Shown here: positions 48,001 through 55,831 of the stretch, in pieces
Numbering within the stretch: the first letter of the stretch is position 1
Layout: the number at the start of each line of letters is the position of its first letter
Origin: Chrysophaeum taylorii
Lineage: Eukaryota > Sar > Pelagophyceae > Pelagomonadales > Pelagomonadaceae
DNA length: 64,000 nt
Direction: 5' to 3'
Assembly (NCBI GenBank): GCA_029834535.1
Contig: JAQMWT010000330.1
Span: 310,001 to 374,000 of the forward strand
Notes under the pieces: generated by a model
The model's input: only the letters and a program-made list of their open reading frames with translations
Told to the model about the DNA's origin: nothing
Database searches by the model: none
Program-made: the position numbers and the translations under genes

Positions 48001-50816
48001 CGCACCGCGCCGACGCCGCCCGACGACGAGGCGAGGTTCGCGGTCGCGTTGACGTTCTCGAGGATAACTTCAAGGGCTGATCCGGTCGCGACCAGAACGG
48101 CGCCGTCGGCCGCCGCGTTCGAGGTTGCCGTCGAATTGACCACCCGCGCCTCGGCGCGGTCGCTCGTGCCCGCGTCCAAGTACATTCCCCCCCCAAATTG
48201 GACGGCGTCGTTGGCCGCGAACGAAACGTCGGACACAAAAATCCTCTCAAAGCTCTGCGCGTAGATGGCGGCCCCCGAGTCGAGCGCCCGCCCGCCGCGG
48301 AAGGTCGCGCGGCGCGTCTCGAGCGACTTAAATCCCGTCGCGTAGACCGTCCCGGACAAAACTTTGGCGTCTACGAACGCGGTATCCTCGAGGGTCGCGG
48401 TCGCCCCGATGCCCACGTAGACGATTCCGTTGAGCGAGGCGGCGTCTCCCGTACTCACGGCGTCCGCGATTTTCACGGTCGACAGCGACGCGCAGTACGC
48501 GAAGGCCCCAGAATCGAAAGCGACGTTGCGCGTCGACGCGAGATTCGAGATCGTAGTTGTCGAGCCGAGGCCGACGTATATCGCGCCGCTAAAAAATGCC
48601 ACGTTCTCGGCGAGGACGAGCGGTCCTCGGATGTCGCCCGTCGCGAATGCCGGCACGTAGATCGTCGACCCTTCGACGGCGCGGTTGGAAACGAACGCGG
48701 CGCCGTCCCCCGTGGTCTTCAGGCGGCACGCGTCGCGGCCGCAGTACACGACCCCCCCCTGCGCCGAGGCCTCGTTGCCGCGCGCCGTGCAGTTCGAGAA
48801 CACGACGGCCGCGGCGGCCTCGTCGACGGCGACGACGCCGCCAAAGGTTGCGTTGTTCCGCGAGAACGTGCTGTTCCGAAGCTCGACCTCCGCCAGGTTC
48901 GCGAACACCACCCCCCCGTAGGTCGCCGAGCACTCGGAAAAAACCGCCGCGTCGATAAAAAGGGGGCCGTTGTCGACGTTGGCGACGCCGCCCTCGTCCC
49001 CAGAGTTCCCGACATACGTTCCGCCGCGGAGAATCGCGCGGCCCCCGGAGCTCGAGAAAAACGACGCCGAGACGACGCCGCCGCGCGAGATTGCGGCGTT
49101 CTTTTCGACGGTCGCGCCCTCGATCAAAATGGTCCCCGCGTAGAGGTCGGCCGTGTCGACGAGGCCGCCGTCTTCCATGGCGACGTTTCTTTCGAAGATG
49201 CCCCCCTCTAGCGAGACCGAGGCCCCAAAGTACTCGTAGTCGACGCCGCCGTCGATCATCGCGACGTTGTCGAAGACGTGCGAGGCCGCGATTATCACGT
49301 CGCTCGCGTCGTTGTATATGACCCCGGCTTGCCAGGAGGCGACGTTCGATCCGATCTCGCAGGCGGTCAGATTCGTTTTCGCGTTCCCGACGGCCGAGTC
49401 GTACGTGGTGTAGTAGCTGCAAAGAGCGCCGCCAAACGTGTCGGCCGTGTTCGAGGACACGCGGGAACCGACCATCGCGAGCCGACTGTAGCGCGCCATC
49501 ACCGCGCCGCACGCGTACGCCGTGTTCGACGCGAACGAGCTTCCGTAGACCTCGAGGACGCTCATTTCCGCAAAGACGACCGCCCCGAACGAGTCGGCGA
49601 CGTTGCCCGACGCCTCGACGTTCCTAAAAATACCGTAACACGGGTTCGACGTGAACCCGTCCAAGTAGACGACGGCGCCCCCGTACTCGGCGTTGTTGTT
49701 CGTGACCGTCACGTCCGTCAGCTCTATTTTCCCACCACCCGAGACGTACGCGACGCCGCCCGCGTACGCGTACCCTCCCGTCAGCGTCGTCGGACCCGTG
49801 ATTGCCAGCTCTCCGCCGTCGACCGTGAACATCTGGACCGTTCCCTGTCCGTCGAGCGTCGTTGACGTCGCGAGCCGCCGCCGTCGCGACGCCGACGCCG
49901 CCGCCGACGCCGGCGCCGCCTCCGAGGGGGAGAGGAAAGAGAAAAACTCGCGGCGCGTGTTGTTCGAGACGTCGACGGTCGACGTGAACGTAATTAAATC
50001 AGAAACGATTTCGACGGCAACGAGCGCAGCGTCGCTCGAAACGAGGGTCTCGAGGTCGGCGAAGGTTTCGGCGGGCCTCGCGAAGGTCGAGGGCGCGAAG
50101 GTGACGGTCGGCGCCGGCGATACGGTGGGCGCGACGGTTGGTTTCGGTCCTGTCGGCGCGGCCGTCGAACAGCTCGTCGCCTCCGTCGCGGCGCCGTCCG
50201 TCACGACAAAGGTCGCCGGCCCGTACGGCGAGCTGCCGTTCAGCACGCCGCTCGCAAAGTCCCAGGTGATTTCCGAGGCGTAGTCCGATGCGGTCACCTG
50301 CAACGTGTAGCACCCGTCGACCAAGCACACGGCGTCTGTTTGGCTCGATCCGTCGAGCATCGTGCCCGTTGCCACGAGCGTCCCCGTACCGTTATTGATC
50401 ACGTAGCTCGCCACGTCCCAGCCGTCCCCCCACGAGTCTTCCATCGCCATCTCGAAGCAGGACGTCGGCGTGCAGCCCTCGGTGACGATGCCCCGGGACG
50501 CGTAGAAGTTTTTGGGTCCAAAGCCCGTGCCGTCGCCCGAGAATGGGCCGAATTCCCAGGTCACCTCCAAGAAGTACTCGTCGTATTCGACTTTGAGCGA
50601 GTAGCACCCGTCCGCCAGGCACACGCTGTCGGTCTGTGCTGAGCCGTCGCTCAATGTACCCGTTGCCACCGTTGTGCTGCCGTTCGCGTCGGCGATAATG
50701 TAGCTCGAGTTAGTCCAGCCGTCGCCCCAGGAGTCGGCCATCACCATATCATAGCAGCTCGAGGCCGAGGTGGTGGCGGCGGCGAGGGCTGCGAGCAACG
50801 CGACCTCTTTACGCAT
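45036..50816 (-). CDS. large receptor-like protein: two GDGW domains, beta-helix repeats, Cys-rich module, multi-TM
   Basis: 1926 residues from ATG 50816, which begins a signal peptide (MRKEVALLAALAAATTSASS); the frame extends upstream only from a TTG. Two tandem domains of ~95 residues share DSWGDGW, V-A-T-G-T-x-x-D-G-S and C-L-x-D-G-C-Y. A P-T linker follows. Residues ~330-1180 are a right-handed beta-helix of short repeats (E-x-x-G-G-V-V, N-x-A). A Cys-rich EGF/GCC2-like module (C-x2-C-x-x-G-T-Y, C-x2-C, C-x2-G) precedes ~8-9 membrane helices from ~1285 on (TAIGFFFAFLLVVAILVV, VLVYPIGIPVVYTLIL, YCVLIIMVQPYA). The cytosolic tail is Pro/Asp-rich. It resembles TRP-like beta-helix proteins that are expanded in stramenopile algae. 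A decayed copy is adjacent. Confidence 0.75.
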   Translation of the reverse strand: MRKEVALLAALAAATTSASSCYDMVMADSWGDGWTNSSYIIADANGSTTVATGTLSDGSAQTDSVCLADGCYSLKVEYDEYFLEVTWEFGPFSGDGTGFGPKNFYASRGIVTEGCTPTSCFEMAMEDSWGDGWDVASYVINNGTGTLVATGTMLDGSSQTDAVCLVDGCYTLQVTASDYASEITWDFASGVLNGSSPYGPATFVVTDGAATEATSCSTAAPTGPKPTVAPTVSPAPTVTFAPSTFARPAETFADLETLVSSDAALVAVEIVSDLITFTSTVDVSNNTRREFFSFLSPSEAAPASAAASASRRRRLATSTTLDGQGTVQMFTVDGGELAITGPTTLTGGYAYAGGVAYVSGGGKIELTDVTVTNNNAEYGGAVVYLDGFTSNPCYGIFRNVEASGNVADSFGAVVFAEMSVLEVYGSSFASNTAYACGAVMARYSRLAMVGSRVSSNTADTFGGALCSYYTTYDSAVGNAKTNLTACEIGSNVASWQAGVIYNDASDVIIAASHVFDNVAMIDGGVDYEYFGASVSLEGGIFERNVAMEDGGLVDTADLYAGTILIEGATVEKNAAISRGGVVSASFFSSSGGRAILRGGTYVGNSGDEGGVANVDNGPLFIDAAVFSECSATYGGVVFANLAEVELRNSTFSRNNATFGGVVAVDEAAAAVVFSNCTARGNEASAQGGVVYCGRDACRLKTTGDGAAFVSNRAVEGSTIYVPAFATGDIRGPLVLAENVAFFSGAIYVGLGSTTTISNLASTRNVAFDSGAFAYCASLSTVKIADAVSTGDAASLNGIVYVGIGATATLEDTAFVDAKVLSGTVYATGFKSLETRRATFRGGRALDSGAAIYAQSFERIFVSDVSFAANDAVQFGGGMYLDAGTSDRAEARVVNSTATSNAAADGAVLVATGSALEVILENVNATANLASSSGGVGAVRDGATLSLRKRSIFVRNAAEISAGVFAVDGGAKVGSNGGALIRANAARAGGGGAFSLATNAAVELRAGDVVVANSAPLGGGGVAYFDHTTATQPSFEEVTLAANSALYGDVVASNVASIKIEHAADREASGVEFETPVTVTALDALGQVVKTDQSERVEISSPYQNVTLDGTLKLVFETGVASTYAFVAYGTYDSTLRLRASLDLDHAGIYEDAASIYLRACVPGEHWSPAGRACEVCGVGTYSFDPAKACETCDDNAECAGGYSFVTHKGYWRSNRFSDNVRRCLIEDHCLPDVDLWTITNASFSDGDNALCADHHVGPMCAACEDGYAFDANLDCVACPNTTRTWTAIGFFFAFLLVVAILVVAFAYLIAVSQPRCVDAILAFAKAKYKLVCESSLVSWTKFKLLIIHWQTLTSQIAVFNFIKYPKVASILNVIGLDIAGILSMGFCRSDVLDRLLTVTVLPALLLGAVGVRHLLEYARFFKKESSRSTTTARGGANGGEESASLDSLRAETITLVLTVTFVVYTSVSASVFNALRCDHVFEESDGESDLARYYDESYMIADYSIRCGSARYEAFELYAYCMVLVYPIGIPVVYTLILALQLDDVNPQPERVLRIAEGIVAESNGDPPPTDVPRLDYRLVHPPALAGGKALDYSKPPRDLLDAATDYISIAKAAGIESKAAKSAASNLVVLQRSGNPNIAPLKILYHDYLPKYWFFEAVMCVWRLLLTCVLPAFVRAENALALLYGTTLLSFAYCVLIIMVQPYADQGTNFAASMLAVISTVTMTLTVWWFVESNLQHDVSAGWSTAALGNSLIFINVICGPLSLVIDIGFEFDLIATLGACVVGLFTVNFLKSYYYKKYFNSPADDDARVDDDHHHPATTTTTKTNPPTLSPFAKKYAVVAPIDSDADDDAGSPPEKNDDAGSTPPPPNPRADDDDDPTETPAPPPARRPDPPPQETETRPGGVADDPCPARDSQQDDLSIVDAR

Positions 50817-50943
50817 AGCGCACTCCGAACACACAACAACTCGCGCGGTGTGGCGGCAGTTTTTTTTTTCATCAATAATACCCAAAAGTAGGAGGTATCT
50901 TTTCGCAGTCTTGTATTTTCAGTAATAATGTATGTATGTATTA

Positions 50944-52467
50944 TTAGGGTGATTTCTTGTTGTTGGACCAACAAGGGCTCGGGGGGGCGCAAGAAGTGGC
51001 CTCGCTGCGGCGGCGGCGGCGGCGGCGGCGGCGGAGGTGATAAAAAAGAATGAAAGGGAGGAGGAGGCAGCAGCAGCGGACCACCAGAAGCGTCGGGCGC
51101 CCCTCGAGATGAGGAAAAGGAAGCAGCAGCGTGGAAGGACAGCCCATGGGCGTCCCAAAGGTCGCGCGGAGCTCCTCCACTCCCGTGTGAAGAAAGTGGG
51201 GCGAGCGCAGGGTGGCGACGAGGTCCCAACAGCCGGAGGATGAAGTGTCGACAGGAACGAGCAGGATATCCTTAGGCGGGGGTCGGTCGTCCTTCCAGCG
51301 GAGGTCGATCGAGGGTACGCGCGCGAGGCCATCGTGGTTGATTCGGCCGTCGTCGAGAAGAAGCGGGATGCGTCTTACGAGGCGGCGGAGGATAGCGTCG
51401 CGGCAGACGGGACAGAAGTGGTTGAGGGTGACGTCGCGCATGAGGCAGTCCCGGTGCGCGGGCCGGTAGCCGACGAGGCGGCGCCCCGAGTCGAAGGTGG
51501 GGGCCGGGCCCACGACGTGTTTCGGGTGGCGCTCCTCGAGCCTGACCTGCAGGTGGCAGACGACGGGCGGAGGCCAGAGGGCTTTTGATAATGTTGTCGT
51601 TGGAAAAGTGGAGGAATTGGAAGTTACGACCAACCGGAGGTCGTGGCGACCCTCGCGGAGCGGGAGCGTCGTCGTGGCGAAGGTCCTATCTTTCTTAGGC
51701 GGTCTTTGAAACAACTTGAACCTCCGGCCATCGAGGAGGAGGTCGACCGCAAGGGCACCGGCAGTAGAGACGTCGAAAGTGGCGAACTCGGTCCACTCGC
51801 GACTCGAAAAACGCCGCGATATAGGCGGCGTCGCGAAGGGCCACTCGGCCAGAGCCAAGGCCGCTCTCGATGTCGTGTTGCTGCTGGAACTTTCCAGCAG
51901 CCAGTGGGCGCAGGGCCATTCGATTCTGGTGGCGGCGCCGATCCGGTACGTTCGGGGGCTCTCGTTCGGGCGGCAGGGGCGGGCGGAGGTAGCGAAGTTC
52001 GCGCCGCTGTAGTCGTCGCCGGCGTCGTACTCCTCGCCCACATCTCCCAAGACGTGGCCGAGCTCGTGGCGGAGGGCGAGGGCGCCGGACGTTTTTGACT
52101 TGGTTGCGACGACGACGTCGTCGCCTACGCCGCCGTAATAGTCGTCGTTCGCGAGGAGGACTGGGATGTCGCAGTCGTCGCAGAGGCGTCGGGCTTTAAC
52201 GTAGCTCCAGGGCGCGGGCTCGAGGGTCCGGAGGACCGCGCCCTCCCGATAGAGGCCGAAGGCCGTCTTGTTGTGGCGGCCGAAGGGTATCCCCGACACC
52301 TTGGAGGCCTCGAAGACGGTGGAGACGGTAAGGAGGTCCCGCGCGAAGGCGAGAGGGGCGGTGTCGGAGGTGATGACCTCCCGCACGAGCCGCCGGACGT
52401 CGGCGAGAAACTCCGCTTTTTCCGAGGCCCCGTACCCCTCGGAGAGGAAGACAACGTGCGCAGCCAT
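50944..52467 (-). CDS. peptidase M64-like metalloprotease with C-terminal membrane anchor
   Basis: 507 residues from ATG 52467. The start (AAHVVFLSEGYGASEKAEFLADV) is the typical N-terminal strand-helix of the M64 (IgA peptidase) family. The zinc motif ALRHELGHVLGDVGEEYD at ~130-147 gives H-E-x-x-H. VVAT and NDDYYGGVGDD precede it as in the family. A beta-rich domain follows (~215-320). The C-terminus has a hydrophobic stretch (LLVVRCCCLLLPFILFYHL) then nine Arg, coded by a (CGG)n run at ~51004-51036, suggesting a membrane anchor with cytosolic basic stop-transfer. No N-terminal signal peptide is visible, so topology is uncertain. It shares a 47-bp divergent interval with the cap methyltransferase gene. 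Confidence 0.8.
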   Translation of the reverse strand: MAAHVVFLSEGYGASEKAEFLADVRRLVREVITSDTAPLAFARDLLTVSTVFEASKVSGIPFGRHNKTAFGLYREGAVLRTLEPAPWSYVKARRLCDDCDIPVLLANDDYYGGVGDDVVVATKSKTSGALALRHELGHVLGDVGEEYDAGDDYSGANFATSARPCRPNESPRTYRIGAATRIEWPCAHWLLESSSSNTTSRAALALAEWPFATPPISRRFSSREWTEFATFDVSTAGALAVDLLLDGRRFKLFQRPPKKDRTFATTTLPLREGRHDLRLVVTSNSSTFPTTTLSKALWPPPVVCHLQVRLEERHPKHVVGPAPTFDSGRRLVGYRPAHRDCLMRDVTLNHFCPVCRDAILRRLVRRIPLLLDDGRINHDGLARVPSIDLRWKDDRPPPKDILLVPVDTSSSGCWDLVATLRSPHFLHTGVEELRATFGTPMGCPSTLLLPFPHLEGRPTLLVVRCCCLLLPFILFYHLRRRRRRRRRSEATSCAPPSPCWSNNKKSP

Positions 52468-52514
52468 AATAATAAGTGAGTGACACAGCCAGGAGGTTGT
52501 TTAGTTGTTTGTTT
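52468..52514. promoter_or_regulatory. 47-bp divergent promoter/5'UTR interval
   Basis: Only 47 bases separate the ATGs of the M64 gene (minus) and the cap methyltransferase gene (plus). Both promoters must be tiny or lie within neighbouring coding sequence. Confidence 0.6.
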
Positions 52515-54458
52515 ATGACGACGACGACGACGACGAGCCTCGTCGTCGACGGGTACCGCGTCGCGGGCGTGCGGTTCGAGGCGTGGCGGCGCGCGAGCGG
52601 GGAGGAGGAGGGCGCGTACTCGATGGCGACGGGTGAAATCCAGGTCGTGCGCGGGGATGGGTACGTGCGCGAGCACCGCATTTGGCGCGGACTCGGTCGG
52701 CGATGCCGCGTCGTGGGCGTCGACGAAGATTCGAGCACCAAGCTCGCCCAGTATGTCGAGCAGGAGCTGATGAAGCGGCAGAAGGCGGCGATCGTGGCTT
52801 CGCGGAAGGGCGCGGTAGTCGCTTGCCTCGCGCCGGCGCGGCCGCCGACGTTGCTCTTTCGGAACGAGGAGGAAGAGTCGTCCCGGGGGTGTCGCGTGGA
52901 GCTTTTGGTCGAAAACGGGACCGTCAAGCTCGCGACGCTTGATATCGCGCGTTTCGAGCTCGACGCGTCAAAAATCGTCATCCGGAACTACGGCGCGGGC
53001 GCGGCCAAGTCGGTGAAACGCCTCGACGCGGCCGCGTTCGCTTATTCCGAGTCGATCGCGAGCTTCGCAGACGCCAACGCCGAGCGCCAATTCCACGCGT
53101 TTGTGGGTGACCTCCAGCGCAAGGACAAAATCGCGGTCGGGGACGGCGTCTGGCTGACCGGCTCGTCGCACGGGCAGCTGGACGTGTGGGCGTCGCGAGA
53201 CGAGCTCGTCGTCGTTGTCGTTTCCGAGAAGCGCGACGACGACCAAATCGCCGCCAGCTTCTACAACTCGCTCGAAAGGAGCAAGGAGACCGAGGGAAAG
53301 ACGCGGATCTATCACCTCCGGCGCTTCAACAACTGGGTCAAGTCCGAGCTTTTGGGGGAGGCGACCGAGGAGGCGTGCGGCGGGAGGCCGGCCGCCGTGC
53401 TAGACCTCGCGTGCGGCAAGGGCGGGGACCTCGGCAAGTTCCGGCGCGTCCGAGAGTACGTGGGGGTCGACATCGCGCAGACCTCCCTCAACGACCTCGC
53501 CGAGCGCCTCGTCACCTCGAGGCCCCGGGCCTTCCAGCGCGTTCCGGTGAAACTGTTGGCCGCCTCGCTCGGCTCGCGAAGCCTCTCGTCCGAGCCGCCG
53601 TTTCCTTTATGGACCGGAACCTCGGACGGCGGGACCTGGGGCACCGGCCACCTCGACCCCTGGCACCAGTTCGACGTCGCCTCGATGCAGTTCGCCCTGC
53701 ACTACATGTTCGAGACGGAGGCGCGAGCGACGTCTTTCTTTTCGGACCTCGCGTCTCTCGTGCGGGTCGGCGGTCGGTTCGTCGCCACGACGGTCGACGC
53801 CGTCGCCCTCTCCAAGCTCGTCATCGAGCGCGCGACGCCCGCCGAGCCACCACCCTCCCTGGGCGGCGGGGCCGCCCGGTGGTGGCGCGTCGACATCGAC
53901 GATGAGACGGGAGAAGAGGCTCGCGGTCTCGGCCCGGTCGGCGTCAGCGATTCGACGAGACGCGTGCTCACGGTCTGGGTCGAGGACGCGACGCGATCTC
54001 GATTGATATCGGGGGACGGCTGGTGGGGCCTCAGGTACTGGTTCCAGCTCTACGACGGCCACCACCAGCGCGCTGTGGACAGCCCCGAGTGGCTCGCGCC
54101 CCCTCCCCTCCTCCGCAAGCTCGCTTCCGATCACGGCTTCTCGCTCGAAAGGTCGCTCAACTTCGCCAGCTTTCTCAGACACAAAAAACAGCACACCACC
54201 GCCTTCCAAAGCACCATCACCCGCCTTCGCGTCCCCGACCGCCACGGCACCCTCAGCCCCGCCGAGTGGGACGTCGCCCGCCTCTATGTCACCCTCTCCT
54301 TCCGCCGACAGCCGACCGAAACCCAGATCGCCGCCTCCTACGCCAAGGTCAAAAAGGCCTGGGGTCCTCGGTGGACCACCATCGAACACTCCAAACGCCT
54401 CGACCTCGTCCACGCCTGCGCGGAGGGCCGCGACCACGACTGGCGACCCCCCAGCTAG
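52515..54458 (+). CDS. mRNA cap guanine-N7 methyltransferase-like protein
   Basis: 647 residues from ATG 52515. Residues ~245-540 match the RNMT/Abd1 family: SFYNSLERSKET, RIYHLRRFNNWVKSELL, the SAM-binding VLDLACGKGGDLGKF (~295), EYVGVDIAQTSL, and FDVASMQFALHYMFETEA, followed by VRVGGRFVATTVDA. The enzyme would methylate the guanine cap of nascent mRNA in the nucleus using SAM. The ~240 N-terminal residues are not recognised (AGYRVAGVRFEAW-like start, a possible ASFADANAERQFHAFVGDL helix); no guanylyltransferase K-x-D-G motif is seen there. The C-terminal ~110 residues (from YWFQLYDG) are a modified family end. Confidence 0.85.
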   Translation: MTTTTTTSLVVDGYRVAGVRFEAWRRASGEEEGAYSMATGEIQVVRGDGYVREHRIWRGLGRRCRVVGVDEDSSTKLAQYVEQELMKRQKAAIVASRKGAVVACLAPARPPTLLFRNEEEESSRGCRVELLVENGTVKLATLDIARFELDASKIVIRNYGAGAAKSVKRLDAAAFAYSESIASFADANAERQFHAFVGDLQRKDKIAVGDGVWLTGSSHGQLDVWASRDELVVVVVSEKRDDDQIAASFYNSLERSKETEGKTRIYHLRRFNNWVKSELLGEATEEACGGRPAAVLDLACGKGGDLGKFRRVREYVGVDIAQTSLNDLAERLVTSRPRAFQRVPVKLLAASLGSRSLSSEPPFPLWTGTSDGGTWGTGHLDPWHQFDVASMQFALHYMFETEARATSFFSDLASLVRVGGRFVATTVDAVALSKLVIERATPAEPPPSLGGGAARWWRVDIDDETGEEARGLGPVGVSDSTRRVLTVWVEDATRSRLISGDGWWGLRYWFQLYDGHHQRAVDSPEWLAPPPLLRKLASDHGFSLERSLNFASFLRHKKQHTTAFQSTITRLRVPDRHGTLSPAEWDVARLYVTLSFRRQPTETQIAASYAKVKKAWGPRWTTIEHSKRLDLVHACAEGRDHDWRPPS

Positions 54459-54520
54459 TAGTGCTTGTTATAAATATTATTACTTCAAGCATCGTCTCTA
54501 TTATAATTTCGGATTGATTG

Positions 54521-55687
54521 ATGTTGTTGCTGCTGCTTGTCGCGTCCTTGACGACGACGACGACGCCGTGCTGGGGGTTTGTTCTCCGGCCACCGCCGCC
54601 GCGCTTCTCGATGGTGTCGTTCGCCGAGGACGCCATCGGCGCGTGGGTCGGGTCGGCGGACCTCGAGGTTGGAACCAAGGTGATGGTGAACGACGTAAAC
54701 GACGGCATCTCGCTGTCTGCCATCTTCTGGACGACCGTCGAAGAGCTGCTCCGGGAGGCGAAAAACGAGGCCTCGCAGGCCGTCCTGGTGTTCTCCCGCG
54801 GCGAGAGCCCCCTCGCAGCGTGGGTCGACTACGTCGCGAGCCTCGACATCAGAGGCCTCGAGATTAGCTGCCGCGACGACGCTCCGTGCCCGACGCTCCT
54901 CGCGCGCGTCGAGCCTGAGATGGCAAGCGACCTTCTAGAGATCGACGCCTCCGGGAGCGTCCCGACGATGCAGCGGTGGGTGCAGGACGTGATCGTCGAC
55001 ACGAAGGTGTGCCCCTTCACCGCGTCCCCGACGGTCGCGGGTTCGGGCCTCGCCGACGTCCAACCCGGCGCCATAGGGTACCCGACCTGTGCCGCCGTCG
55101 GCTCGAGCGACGCCGCCCTCGTGGTCCTCATGTCGACCTTCTGGTCCACCGCGGTGGACCTGCTCAACGCGCCTCCCGAAGACCTGTCGACGCTGCTGCT
55201 CTGCGCGCCGCACTTCGCCCCGCGAGACCACGACGCTTTCGCTCGAATGACCGCGTGTCTCGTCAAAAACCTCAAGCTCGTCCAGGCCGACCATCTCTTG
55301 AGCTTGGTCTTCTTCCACCCCCTCTACGACCGAAGCCGGATCCATCCGCCGGACGCCATGACGCACGGGCACCTCCCGCCAGAGCCGTGGCTCCCGAGCT
55401 ACCTTCGCCTCGCCCACTCCGAAGAGGAAATCGCGAACCTCACGAAGGACCAGCTCAAGAGAGCCAACTACCAGCGACGCGCCCCCTTCACCGTCATCAA
55501 CGTCCTCCGCTCCGACCAGGTCGAGAAGGCTGAGACCGTCGTCCCGTGGGAGCTTATCGAGCCCGAGCCCGGCCGCCGCGTCCGCGTCTCGGGTGCGCGT
55601 GTCTACGCGCAAAATACCTGGCGCCTCGCCACCAAGAGCCAACAGAGGACCGACCCCGACACCGGCCACCTCTATCTCGCTGGCTAG
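54521..55687 (+). CDS. DUF1415 family protein with signal-like leader
   Basis: 388 residues from ATG 54521 (leader MLLLLLVASLTTTTTPCWGF), probably directed to the ER or plastid. From ~residue 145: MQRWVQDVIVDTKVCPFT matches the family's opening W-x-x-x-V-I-x-x-x-x-x-C-P-F. LLLCAPHFAPRDHDAFARM, LLSLVFFHPLYDRS and YQRRAPFTVINVLRSDQVEKA match later family motifs (LL-x-x-P, FHP-x-Y, R-x-P-x-x-x-x-x-LR). DUF1415 proteins have no established reaction that I can cite. The N-terminal ~120 residues are extra compared with bacterial members (~190 residues). Only 62 bases separate it from the preceding gene on the same strand. Confidence 0.75.
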   Translation: MLLLLLVASLTTTTTPCWGFVLRPPPPRFSMVSFAEDAIGAWVGSADLEVGTKVMVNDVNDGISLSAIFWTTVEELLREAKNEASQAVLVFSRGESPLAAWVDYVASLDIRGLEISCRDDAPCPTLLARVEPEMASDLLEIDASGSVPTMQRWVQDVIVDTKVCPFTASPTVAGSGLADVQPGAIGYPTCAAVGSSDAALVVLMSTFWSTAVDLLNAPPEDLSTLLLCAPHFAPRDHDAFARMTACLVKNLKLVQADHLLSLVFFHPLYDRSRIHPPDAMTHGHLPPEPWLPSYLRLAHSEEEIANLTKDQLKRANYQRRAPFTVINVLRSDQVEKAETVVPWELIEPEPGRRVRVSGARVYAQNTWRLATKSQQRTDPDTGHLYLAG

Positions 55688-55831
55688 TAAGCTATAGGCG
55701 CCCGCGGGATCGATGGAAGTGGACGACGACCTACGTACGTGCTATGTAATAATAATAATAACAATAATAATGTCGGATCTAGGGTTCCTTCGTTCGTTCG
55801 TTCGTTCGTTCGTCGTGCTCCTAGTACAAAA

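Noticed and set aside
46074-48080. 668-codon plus-strand frame opposite the beta-helix receptor
   Set aside because: Charged low-complexity antisense shadow of the minus-strand gene.
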